DNA of 64,000 nucleotides, taken from assembly GCF_005405585.1 (NCBI RefSeq), contig NZ_BJEQ01000010.1, positions 62,001 through 126,000 on the forward strand, written 5' to 3'. The number at the start of each line of letters is the position of its first letter. Position 1 is the first letter of the stretch. The notes under the pieces are model-generated. The model was given only the letters and a program-made list of their open reading frames with translations. It did no database searches and was not told the DNA's origin. The DNA is from Agarivorans sp. Toyoura001. Its GTDB lineage: Bacteria > Pseudomonadota > Gammaproteobacteria > Enterobacterales > Celerinatantimonadaceae. This document shows positions 36,974 through 46,299 of the stretch, piece by piece. The translations under genes were made by a program, and so were the position numbers.

Positions 36974-38776
36974 CTATAAACCGTTGAGTATTAAATGGGC
37001 TTTAAAGGCTTCGGCGTTCATAAAGCCGGTGACTCTGGCTTGATTTAGTTCTTCGCCTGCGTGGTTAAACAACAATATGGTGGGCAAACCTAAGACTTCA
37101 TAATGGCCGAGTAATTTTATTGCTGTGGCATTGGTTTTCGTCACATCGGCTTGAATCAGTACCATGTTGTCAAGCTTTGCAGCCACTTGTGGCGCATGAA
37201 AGGTTTCATTTTCAAAGGCTTTACAGGCGGTACACCAATCGGCGTAAAAATCGACCAACGCGGGTTTACCTTGCGCTGCGGCTAACGCTAACTGCTGCTG
37301 CATTTCTTCCAAGTTTGCTACTTGAATAAACTCGCCTTGTTTAATGGCTTGAGGAGCCGACAACCAAGGTTGAGCGGCCCACAGCAAGGCTACAATCATT
37401 ATTGCCGACAAGATAAGCTGACGGGTAGTTTGCCAAGCACTTAATACGGTTAAGCGGTTCTGATGATAGTAGTAAGCGCTAGCGCCAATGACTAATACCG
37501 CCCATAAAGCGTGAACCGCCGAAGCCGGAATAAACCGCTCTAGCAGTAATACCGCTACCGCTAATAACATCACGCCAAAAAATGTTTTAACGTGGTTCAT
37601 CCATGCGCCAGCTTTAGGCAGTAAGCGGCCGCTACTTGCGCCAAGTATTAGCAGCGGTAAGCCCATGCCTAAACTCAAGCTATATAAAGTGAGCGCGCCC
37701 AAGCCAATGTCGCCACTTTGGGCCACATAAATGAGAACGCCAGACAACGGTGCTGCTGTACAAGGCGAGGCCACCAAGCCTGAAATCATCCCCATAATTG
37801 CAGCACCAGTGAGCGAGCCGGCCTGTTGCTTATTGCTTAAGTTGTTTAGCTTCTGTTGTAAGTTGCTAGGAAGCTGTAGGTTGAAAACGCCAAACATTGA
37901 TAGTGCCAACACTACAAACAGTATGGCTAAACTGCCTAAGATAACAGGGTGTTGTAAGGCTGCTTGAAATTGCAATCCGGCGCTGGCTACTACTAAGCCT
38001 AAAGCCGTAAAAGTCACCGCCATGCCTTGCACATAAGCTAAAGATAATGCAAACGCGCGTTTGCTACTCAGTTGCTTGCCCGCGCCGGCAATAATTCCAG
38101 TAAGAATGGGGTACATAGGAAATACGCAAGGTGTAAAGGCCAGGCCAATTCCCAATACAAAAAACAACAAAGTATTTAGCCAAATACTGCTATTGGTTAA
38201 ACGCTCGGCCAGTACCCATTGTTGGCTAATAGGCACTGATTCAGTGCTAGCTGATTGCGCTGGGCTGTTGTTGTCGGCCTCGCTAATCGAGTTCGCTGAG
38301 TCAGAAGGGGCTGAACCGCTTTGCGAAAGAAATACCGATTTGGTTTCTGGTGGGTAACATAAGCCTGCTTCAGCACAACCTTGGTAAGTCACGGTAATAT
38401 CGCTGGCGTTATTAAGCTCACTTAAGGGCAGTGAAAAGGACACATCTTGTGGGTAAATCATCACTTCACCAAAATAGGCGTCGTTATATAGTTTACCTTG
38501 TGGTAAGCGAGAGCTTAAATCTAGAGATTGTCCGTCGGCCTCAACAATAAATTGCGCCTGATAGAGATAATACTCTTCAGCCACCTGCCAGCTTAAGTGC
38601 AGGGCTTTGTCTTGTTCTACAAAATTAAAGGCGAAGGCGCTGTCTACCGGCAAAAAATCATGAGCGTTGGTCGACGGGCCAGTATTTAAGCCCGGTAGCT
38701 GATCTAGCAAGTTGTTGGCATGGGCGGGTAGGCTCAAGCAGAGCGCTAATACTACTGTAAAGAATCGTTTAGCCAT
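36974..38776 (-). CDS. dsbD: protein-disulfide reductase DsbD
   Basis: Passes electrons from cytosolic thioredoxin across the inner membrane to periplasmic DsbC/DsbG and cytochrome c maturation. A signal peptide (MAKRFFTVVLALCLSLPAHA) leads to the alpha domain with Cys pair GCAEAGLCYPPE. The beta domain has eight helices with LAFTPCVFPMYPIL and ASPCTAAPLSG, and the C-terminal thioredoxin-like gamma domain has FYADWCTACKAFE. At 600 residues it is full length. Its start overlaps the end of cutA by 25 bp, as in E. coli where the two genes are adjacent. Confidence 0.96.
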   Translation of the reverse strand: MAKRFFTVVLALCLSLPAHANNLLDQLPGLNTGPSTNAHDFLPVDSAFAFNFVEQDKALHLSWQVAEEYYLYQAQFIVEADGQSLDLSSRLPQGKLYNDAYFGEVMIYPQDVSFSLPLSELNNASDITVTYQGCAEAGLCYPPETKSVFLSQSGSAPSDSANSISEADNNSPAQSASTESVPISQQWVLAERLTNSSIWLNTLLFFVLGIGLAFTPCVFPMYPILTGIIAGAGKQLSSKRAFALSLAYVQGMAVTFTALGLVVASAGLQFQAALQHPVILGSLAILFVVLALSMFGVFNLQLPSNLQQKLNNLSNKQQAGSLTGAAIMGMISGLVASPCTAAPLSGVLIYVAQSGDIGLGALTLYSLSLGMGLPLLILGASSGRLLPKAGAWMNHVKTFFGVMLLAVAVLLLERFIPASAVHALWAVLVIGASAYYYHQNRLTVLSAWQTTRQLILSAIMIVALLWAAQPWLSAPQAIKQGEFIQVANLEEMQQQLALAAAQGKPALVDFYADWCTACKAFENETFHAPQVAAKLDNMVLIQADVTKTNATAIKLLGHYEVLGLPTILLFNHAGEELNQARVTGFMNAEAFKAHLILNGL

Positions 38777-39072
38777 TTGAGGTAATCACTCGCTCCTTGT
38801 TCAATCGGTAGTGCAATGTATTCAGGGCAATCATAAGGGTGCTCTTTTCTTAAAAAACACTGCAATGGATTTATACACCGTAAATTGGTTTTAATTTGCA
38901 GTTGTACTTCTTGGCTAGACTCAATTTTGTCTTGCCACCGATAGACAGACCTGAGTTGCGGTAAAATGTTAACACAAGCGGCTAACTTTTTTTCTACCAC
39001 TTGCTGGGCAAAGTCTTGCGCTGAGTCTTGATCTGGGAACGTGGTGAGAACCAAATAGCAGGCCGTGTCCAT
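38752..39072 (-). CDS. cutA: divalent-cation tolerance protein CutA
   Basis: A 106-residue trimeric ferredoxin-like protein. Family segments are VEKKLAACVNILPQLRSVYRW and HPYDCPEYIALPIEQGASDYLKWL. Several starts are possible (TTG 39078, ATG 39075, ATG 39072); the ATG at 39072 has AGGAG six bases upstream. It overlaps dsbD and is co-transcribed with it. Confidence 0.94.
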   Translation of the reverse strand: MDTACYLVLTTFPDQDSAQDFAQQVVEKKLAACVNILPQLRSVYRWQDKIESSQEVQLQIKTNLRCINPLQCFLRKEHPYDCPEYIALPIEQGASDYLKWLNDSLQ

Positions 39073-39264
39073 CATCAACTCCTTTTTTAAGGCTTTATTA
39101 AAGTGTAGAAACCTTAGCGTTAAGTGCTTAAGCTATTTACTAACAGCAGGGTTAACCGCTGCTTTATTGAACACAAACCTTTAAATTTGCCCCATTAGCC
39201 CCCATATTTTACTCTTAAGGTGAAGCGCTGGTTAAGCTTCTCCATGACTTAGAGGAACTACGCC

Positions 39265-39747
39265 TTGTTTTTATATGTATTTTTGTTGTTTGCTGGCCTG
39301 TCGTACGCCGAGATTTATGTACTGATTCAGGTGGGCAGCCAAATGGGAGCCTTAAGTGCCATCGCTCTCACTATTCTTACCGCATTGGTGGGTGCGTCAT
39401 TAGTTCGTAGCCAAGGATTACAAACCGCTTTTCAAGCGCGTTCGGCGATGGAGCGAGGAGAAACACCTGCTCAACAAATGATTGAAGGGCTAATGTTGAT
39501 TATTGCTGGCGCTATGCTGGTAATGCCAGGTTTTATTACGGATACTTTTGGTTTACTTATTTTACTGCCGCCGCTACGGGCTTTTTTGGCGTCGCGAGTA
39601 TTAAAATCTCAAGCGCTTAAGATGCAGTCGATGCGTTTTCAAACGCCAGGAGGCGGCAATGTGAAAGATGCTAATCCGCCAAGCGGTAAAGTGGGTGAGA
39701 AACCCGGCAGCACCATTGAAGGCGAGTTTGAAAGAAAAGATGACTAA
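39265..39747 (+). CDS. fxsA: FxsA family membrane protein
   Basis: A 160-residue inner-membrane protein with three to four helices and the family pattern (AEIYVLIQVGSQMGALSAIAL, LVGASLVRSQG, GLMLIIAGAMLVMPGFITDTFG). E. coli FxsA relieves exclusion of phage T7 by F plasmid when overproduced. It starts at TTG with GAGGAA upstream. The tail after about 125 is hydrophilic and Gly/Pro-rich. The fxsA-groES neighbourhood is conserved in gammaproteobacteria. Confidence 0.9.
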   Translation: MFLYVFLLFAGLSYAEIYVLIQVGSQMGALSAIALTILTALVGASLVRSQGLQTAFQARSAMERGETPAQQMIEGLMLIIAGAMLVMPGFITDTFGLLILLPPLRAFLASRVLKSQALKMQSMRFQTPGGGNVKDANPPSGKVGEKPGSTIEGEFERKDD

Positions 39748-39748
39748 A

Positions 39749-39778
39749 ACAAAAAAGAAGGGCAAGCCCTTCTTTTTT
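39749..39778. terminator. terminator of fxsA
   Basis: An A run, GAAGGG, CAAG, CCCTTC and a T run form a symmetric hairpin directly after the stop codon. Confidence 0.88.
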
Positions 39779-39801
39779 TATATCTGTCTAAAGCTTATTG
39801 C

Positions 39802-39984
39802 TTAGTGTTTGGTGGTCACGATGCGTGGATTCAAACCTTTGCTAGTAGACAAAAATGAATCAAACTCATCGGAACGCAGATGCTCTTCGGCTTCTTTAAC
39901 GCTACCCTGGAAAGACAAATAAACAGTTTTCTCTTTTGAGAGAAACCCGCTTAAACGCTCAAATGCAATGTAAAGTTGCTGCAT
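39802..39984 (-). CDS. small hypothetical protein
   Basis: A 60-residue soluble, charged protein (MQQLYIAFERLSGFLSKEKT...). The ATG at 39984 has GGGAG eight bases upstream, which favours it over the longer frame to 40020. It sits in antisense orientation between fxsA and groES. No family is recognised. Confidence 0.6.
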   Translation of the reverse strand: MQQLYIAFERLSGFLSKEKTVYLSFQGSVKEAEEHLRSDEFDSFLSTSKGLNPRIVTTKH

Positions 39985-40203
39985 GCTAAGTGCTCCCGCT
40001 ATTACGCTAAATTCAACCAACGATTTGTTATCTGTTTGTTATTCAAATGTTGGTATAACTGTCTAGTATGACCAGTAGCTGTGATCCTGCTCAAATTTTT
40101 ATTCGGGTTCAAGTGTTTTTTGTAAAATTTGTTGCTGAAAATGTTTTCATTTTGATATTCGCTAAGTTTTTGCGATAAAAAACCAAAAAAATTTCTGCTT
40201 TAC

Positions 40204-40233
40204 CCCTTGTATGCGCTTTGAACGCCCCCATCT
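40204..40233 (+). promoter_or_regulatory. sigma-32 (RpoH) type heat-shock promoter of groES-groEL
   Basis: CCCTTGTAT (40204-40212) and CCCCATCT (40226-40233) match the RpoH -35 (CTTGAA type) and -10 (CCCCAT-T) elements with a 14-bp spacer. They lie about 80 bp upstream of groES. No CIRCE repeat is present. The rest of the 326-bp gap upstream of groES shows no gene. Confidence 0.75.
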
Positions 40234-40310
40234 TATTTTCAACAGAAAGCTTTGTAGCCTTGGCTGCATTTTACAAACAAACATGAATGTTTTTTAAAGG
40301 AGAGATAGCA

Positions 40311-40601
40311 ATGAACATCCGTCCGTTGCATGACCGCGTTATCATCAAACGTAAAGATCAAGAAAGTAAGTCTGCTGGTGGCATTGTGCTAACTGGTTCA
40401 GCGGCTGAAAAATCGACGCGTGGCGAAGTTGTTGCCGTAGGTAAAGGTCGTATGCTTGATAACGGTGAAATCCAAGCCTTAGATGTAAAAGTTGGTGACA
40501 CTGTAGTATTTAACGAAGGTTACGGCGTTAAATCTGAAAAAGTTGATGGCGAAGAAGTGCTAATCATGTCTGAGTCAGACATTCTAGCAATTGTAGAATA
40601 A
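40311..40601 (+). CDS. groES: co-chaperonin GroES
   Basis: A 96-residue heptameric lid of the chaperonin. [20 protein letters not shown], the mobile loop [15 protein letters not shown] and [20 protein letters not shown] are canonical. AAGGAGAG precedes the ATG at 40311. It is co-transcribed with groEL 52 bp downstream. Confidence 0.98.
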   Translation: MNIRPLHDRVIIKRKDQESKSAGGIVLTGSAAEKSTRGEVVAVGKGRMLDNGEIQALDVKVGDTVVFNEGYGVKSEKVDGEEVLIMSESDILAIVE

Positions 40602-40632
40602 TCTCCCTTTTTTCTGGTTAAGAAAAAGCTGA

Positions 40633-42344
<1,712 letters not shown>

Positions 42345-42354
42345 CGTTCCATTA

Positions 42355-42388
42355 AGCCCGTAAGGCACTGCTTTACGGGCTTTTTTTT
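42355..42388 (+). terminator. element-borne terminator downstream of groEL
   Basis: AGCCCGTAA and TTACGGGCT form a stem followed by a T run. It replaces the chromosomal groEL terminator, which now lies beyond attR at 59200-59233. The two are related in sequence (see findings). Confidence 0.88.
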
Positions 42389-42451
42389 GTTTTTGTTAGT
42401 TCAGATTGTTTCATTGTAGGTCATGAAGTTGCAGTTTTTATTAGGTGAAAA

Positions 42452-42511
42452 GTGGGGTATCAGTAATTTCTGTGTGGTATATTTCTACTGTAAATAGTAT
42501 TGATACCCCAC
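42452..42511. repeat. inverted repeat upstream of the integrase gene, candidate arm-type sites
   Basis: GTGGGGTATCA (42452-42462) and its exact complement TGATACCCCAC (42501-42511) flank 38 bp just before the integrase start. Similar TGGGGTAT and GTGGGGTT motifs occur near the right end at 59072-59090. Such repeats near both ends are typical of arm-binding sites of tyrosine integrases. Confidence 0.55.
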
Positions 42512-42536
42512 ATTGACTGCAATAGAGAGTCCATTA

Positions 42537-43757
42537 ATGGCATTAACTGCGCTAGAAGTTAAAAGCATATCTTGTCCAGAAGATAAAAAGCAAATCAAGA
42601 AATCTGATGGTAATAGTTTGTTTTTATTAATAAAATCAAATGGATCCAAGCTTTGGCGTATGCGCTTTAAGTATGCTTCTAAGCATCAAGAAATGGCTCT
42701 GGGAAAGTACCCCACTGTATCACTTCATAAAGCTAGAGAAATGGCGAGTGAAGCTCGAATATTGCTTGCTCAAGGTATTAATCCTATGGAAGAGCGACGC
42801 GAACGAAAAAGAGCAAGTGATCCTCAAGATAGAGCGTTTGGCATAGTTGCCTTGAAGTGGTGGGAACAACAAAAAGACTCTTGGAGTGATGACCACAAGA
42901 TGAGAATAAAACGCTGGATCACTCAAGATGCCAAGTCCATAAATAAACTTGCTATTGATCAAATCGATGCAGGACACATAACAGAATTAATGCTCTCTAT
43001 TGAAGCTGCCGGAACTCCTAAAAAAGCACCTGTAATTCTATCGGTAATCAATAGAATTTTTGGTTATGCGTTAGCGCATAGATTAACGAGGACTAACCCT
43101 GCACAGGGATTACCTCTGAGTGATATCATTAAACCACTACCAAAAGTTAAGCATCGTGCTGCCATAGTTAAGCCAATCGAATTAGCTAAATTAATTAAAG
43201 ATATTGATGTAAATGAGTCAGGAAATTTCTGTACTGTCAACGCACTTAAGCTTATTCCAAGAGTATTTTTAAGACCGAAAGAAATTCGCTGTTTGAAGTG
43301 GGAATATATTGATTTTGATGATCGGATGATAAGGATTCCAGCTGAAGATATGAAGCGAGATAGAGAACATCTAGTGCCTATAGCTAGTCAAGTATTAACT
43401 CTGCTCAAGAGTATTAAACAAGTAACTGGTTACTCTCAATACGTTTTTCCGAATGAAAGAGATAGCTACAAACCGCTTAGTAAAAATGTGATGACAAATC
43501 GTTTGAGAGATCTAGGTTATCCCGCAGACGTAATGTCCGCTCATGGTTTCAGAAGCACGGCATCTACCATTCTTCATGAGCAAGGCTGGAAAGCTGAAGT
43601 CATTGAAGCGCAATTAGCTCACCTAACTGGAACTGCAACTTCACGAGCATATAATCGCTCTATTTATCTGTCAGAGAGAAAAAAAATGATGCAAGAATGG
43701 GCTGATTATTTAAATGTGCTTAGCAATAATAGTTCGTCAGAATGGAAGAACAGCTAA
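42537..43757 (+). CDS. P4-type tyrosine recombinase (integrase)
   Basis: A 406-residue site-specific recombinase. The N-terminal arm-DNA-binding domain (DUF4102-like: LRFKY..KHQEMALGKYPTVSL region) is followed by a SAM-like core-binding domain and the catalytic domain. Catalytic residues are visible: Arg246 (LRPKEIRCL), His336 and Arg339 (HGFRSTAS), His362 (LAHLTG) and the nucleophile Tyr372 (AYNRS). The ATG at 42537 is taken as the start; the open frame reaches an upstream TTG. It lies next to attL, so it should catalyse insertion at and excision from groEL. Confidence 0.94.
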   Translation: MALTALEVKSISCPEDKKQIKKSDGNSLFLLIKSNGSKLWRMRFKYASKHQEMALGKYPTVSLHKAREMASEARILLAQGINPMEERRERKRASDPQDRAFGIVALKWWEQQKDSWSDDHKMRIKRWITQDAKSINKLAIDQIDAGHITELMLSIEAAGTPKKAPVILSVINRIFGYALAHRLTRTNPAQGLPLSDIIKPLPKVKHRAAIVKPIELAKLIKDIDVNESGNFCTVNALKLIPRVFLRPKEIRCLKWEYIDFDDRMIRIPAEDMKRDREHLVPIASQVLTLLKSIKQVTGYSQYVFPNERDSYKPLSKNVMTNRLRDLGYPADVMSAHGFRSTASTILHEQGWKAEVIEAQLAHLTGTATSRAYNRSIYLSERKKMMQEWADYLNVLSNNSSSEWKNS

Positions 43758-43923
43758 ACCGTATGTGATTTACCATATATGGAAGCTACTGTTCAACTAC
43801 AACTAATGCGTCTGTCCACGCGCGCGAAGCGTTAAGTATTATGCGGCGCAACTGCGCTTTTACTCAAATTATAGGAGAACCTAGTATACAACCATCTTCA
43901 AATGATGGGACTTCAGCTTGGCT

Positions 43924-44442
43924 TTAAGCGTCTACTGGATCAGAATTTAACTCAAAGAAGTCGATAATATGTTTGAATTCATCATCCAATTCTATATTTG
44001 GGATAATTGATATAGAGCAAGATTCCCAGTATTTAAATTGGTTGATAATAGTGTTGGATTCTTCGAGTTCATTCTCATTCACTATTTTTAGACGTAATAA
44101 AGGATTTGAAATGAAAGTGTTTTCGTTGCGCGTGCGTGTCGGAGGTATAAATACCCATTTATCAATTATAATGCTTTTTTCAAAACCAGGGATAAATTTT
44201 CGCAAGTAAAAGAATTCTGTTTTACTCACATTCACATCATAGCAATATTTATCTATAACAGCCCTTATTGCAGATTTCTGGCTATACTCTGAGTTGTTTA
44301 TAAAAGTTCCGTTAGTTTTTGGTGTTTCATAAAGTAGTACTTTCATTTTCGAGTTTCCACCTACTTCGCTAATATCTAACCTATAGCTTGCGAAACAGGG
44401 TTGCTGTATATTTCCACCATATATGATAGTACCCGATATCAT
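43924..44442 (-). CDS. hypothetical protein, coupled to a sigma-like gene
   Basis: A 172-residue soluble protein of unknown family, rich in Asn, Ile and Phe. It starts two bases after the stop codon of the sigma-like gene, so translation is probably coupled. Its codons are AT-rich. It may be a partner or antagonist of the sigma-like factor, but nothing in the sequence shows that. Confidence 0.55.
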   Translation of the reverse strand: MISGTIIYGGNIQQPCFASYRLDISEVGGNSKMKVLLYETPKTNGTFINNSEYSQKSAIRAVIDKYCYDVNVSKTEFFYLRKFIPGFEKSIIIDKWVFIPPTRTRNENTFISNPLLRLKIVNENELEESNTIINQFKYWESCSISIIPNIELDDEFKHIIDFFELNSDPVDA

Positions 44443-44444
44443 TA

Positions 44445-45110
44445 TTAATCCACCTTTTTTGATATTTTTTCACCAGCCAATAATCTAACTATAGATAATT
44501 CGTTTCTGACGGTTCTTTCTGATATTCCAAGTTCTGATGCAACTTCTTTATGTGTTTTTTTGTTATCACCTAGGAATCCATTTTCCATTATCTTTATAAT
44601 GGACTTTTGCCTAGTTGTTAGACTATCCGAAATCATATCGAGATAATGGTCAAATCTAGAATACTCTGCTTCCTCCACTATACCCGCTTGTACGCTAGAG
44701 ACTTCTATAGCTAAGCTCTTGTTGCCGTGGTTAACCTGGTCCTTACTGATAAATTTATTGCTGCATCCAACCAAATTAGTAGACTTTCTATTTCGAACGC
44801 TTTTACGTTTGTAAGTTCTAGTTTTATTTTTGCAAACGGTGGTAATAACCTTTGCTAACGAAAATTCATCTTCAAAGTATATACCTTTATTTATACTCTT
44901 TCTCAATCCAATCCAAACTTCATTTGTTATATCTTCAATGATATTTTCGAAGCCACACATCATCTGCTTATATATGTCACCTCTTCCTGACGTTAGTTCT
45001 TTATATATAATGCTGCGTACATTGCTAGTGTTGTTTTTTATTATGGTTTCAAACGACTTGTTGCAGCCTAAATGAGCCTTTTCAACTAATTCTTGGTCTA
45101 CGAATTTCAT
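44445..45110 (-). CDS. sigma-70-like/ECF-type regulator
   Basis: A 221-residue protein. The C-terminal part holds a region-4-like helix-turn-helix (LTTRQKSIIKIMENGFLG, then THKEVASELGISERTVRNEL). The N-terminal half has helical segments reminiscent of sigma region 2 (DITNEVWIGLRKSINKG). The ATG at 45110 follows AAGGAT. It may control element genes; the 325-bp gap to the divergent AlpA-like gene is a likely target. The family assignment is moderate. Confidence 0.6.
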   Translation of the reverse strand: MKFVDQELVEKAHLGCNKSFETIIKNNTSNVRSIIYKELTSGRGDIYKQMMCGFENIIEDITNEVWIGLRKSINKGIYFEDEFSLAKVITTVCKNKTRTYKRKSVRNRKSTNLVGCSNKFISKDQVNHGNKSLAIEVSSVQAGIVEEAEYSRFDHYLDMISDSLTTRQKSIIKIMENGFLGDNKKTHKEVASELGISERTVRNELSIVRLLAGEKISKKVD

Positions 45111-45435
45111 GTTATATCCTTTTTGATTTGCCTCTAATAGTAAGGCTGGCAGGAGGAATAGCAACGAAAATTTTTACTTTTATTTTTGCCGGATTTTGAT
45201 TTTCATGCGTTATAACGTAGAGCCAATAATCAAAGGAACGCAGTGTTATTTCTAATTTTATTAAAGATACCTAAGGATAAATTGCCAGTAAACTAGAGAG
45301 TTTATAAAAAGTAATCATTCTCTGAGTCTCATTTGTTTATTTGTTTTTGCCGCTTTAGGTTGTCAGTGGAGATATATATTAGTGAAGGCAGTATATCTGC
45401 CATGTGGAAAGATAATGACTTATAGAGGTGTTTTT
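45111..45435 (+). other. 325-bp divergent promoter region in the element
   Basis: AT-rich sequence between the sigma-like gene (minus) and the AlpA-like gene (plus). No further gene is supported. It should hold the control region of the mobilization operon. Confidence 0.5.
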
Positions 45436-45645
45436 ATGGAAAATTTTAGTTGTCAGAATGTAAGTTCTTCAAGTCTTCAGTTTGTGAGGGCGTCGGATCT
45501 CACTAGCTACTTAGGAATTAGTCGGTCTACGTTATGGCGATGGTGTAGCTCAGGTAAATTTCCTAAACCAATTCCATTAGGTCCTAGAGTCGTTGTATGG
45601 CGGTTAAAAGATATCACTACGTTTTTCGATTCATTGGAGAAGTAA
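45436..45645 (+). CDS. AlpA-family DNA-binding regulator (excisionase-like)
   Basis: A 69-residue protein with the AlpA/MerR-like helix-turn-helix (VRASDLTSYLGISRSTLWRW, then KPIPLGPRVVVWRLKDI). Such proteins activate integrase genes or act as recombination directionality factors in P4-like elements. The ATG at 45436 has AGAGGTG upstream. Confidence 0.85.
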   Translation: MENFSCQNVSSSSLQFVRASDLTSYLGISRSTLWRWCSSGKFPKPIPLGPRVVVWRLKDITTFFDSLEK

Positions 45646-45649
45646 CAAG

Positions 45650-46015
45650 ATGATTGGTACAGATGATTCAAATTTTTGCTTTTTATCTATTGAGGTACAA
45701 GGGCATGTAGCACGACTTCCACTAATTGCATTTCGTAGGATGGGGTGCTGTTCGGCTGGTAATTTCATTTTATTCTGGGTTGGCTTTCTATCCTCATTAA
45801 GGCCGGTTGGAGTTTTCGGCCTTGTCGAAGAGGATGATGAACAGACCAGAGGCACTAACGGTGCTTGTGGGAACATAACAACATCGCTTACAACCCAATC
45901 TGCTCCTGGGTTAAGCCTACAAGCCATCCCACAAGTTAGACAAAGTTTTTTTAAGGCTAAGTTGTTGAAAATAATGGGGCTTGTCGGGATTGTTAAATGT
46001 GGAGGTGCAAAATGA
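45650..46015 (+). CDS. doubtful small ORF in the mobilization operon
   Basis: An open frame of 121 codons with GGAGAA before its ATG, beginning 4 bp after the AlpA-like stop and overlapping the next gene by 4 bp. The product has low-complexity character and no recognised domain. The same DNA has an open frame on the minus strand. Its middle carries the imperfect hairpin at 45789-45836. The stretch may be non-coding DNA, for example the transfer origin, rather than a gene. Confidence 0.35.
   Translation: MIGTDDSNFCFLSIEVQGHVARLPLIAFRRMGCCSAGNFILFWVGFLSSLRPVGVFGLVEEDDEQTRGTNGACGNITTSLTTQSAPGLSLQAIPQVRQSFFKAKLLKIMGLVGIVKCGGAK
45789..45836. repeat. imperfect long hairpin upstream of the mobilization genes
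   Basis: ATCCTC pairs with GAGGAT, and inside it AAGGCCG pairs with CGGCCTT around an 11-nt loop, with small internal bulges. It lies between the AlpA-like gene and the ribbon-helix-helix gene, a usual place for oriT. Confidence 0.5.
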
Positions 46016-46299
46016 GTGATTTAGTTGGAAGAACCTTCTCTTTGAAATTTCCTGCTGATGTACTTAATCGAATAGAAGCGGAAATGGATAAAACAGGGCT
46101 AACAGGTAATGAAGTCATTCGAAATGCAACTACTTCTCACCTCATGCAGCCCTCGCTAATATATTTGCTGAAGCAGTTTGAAGTTAACATGTTGCGTAAA
46201 AATTTTGAGATGAATGCCATCATCGTTGGGCTAACTAAAGAGCAACGTCTGCAAGCTGTAGAGGATTGTAACGTAATATTTGGTAAGGAGGTATTATGA
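46012..46299 (+). CDS. ribbon-helix-helix mobilization accessory protein (TrwA/TraY-like)
   Basis: A 95-residue protein. A beta-strand (GRTFSLKFPADVL) and two helices (LNRIEAEMDKTGLTGNEVIRNATTSH) fit the RHH DNA-binding fold, followed by a helical oligomerisation tail. The ATG has GGAGGTG seven bases upstream, and its stop overlaps the coupling-protein start by four bases. By position, directly ahead of coupling protein and relaxase, it should bind oriT as TrwA does for TrwC. Confidence 0.7.
   Translation: MSDLVGRTFSLKFPADVLNRIEAEMDKTGLTGNEVIRNATTSHLMQPSLIYLLKQFEVNMLRKNFEMNAIIVGLTKEQRLQAVEDCNVIFGKEVL

Noticed and set aside
45631-45927. Minus-strand gene of 98 codons
   Set aside because: No ribosome site, biased composition, and it lies antisense to the mobilization operon leader. 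It is probably a chance open frame.
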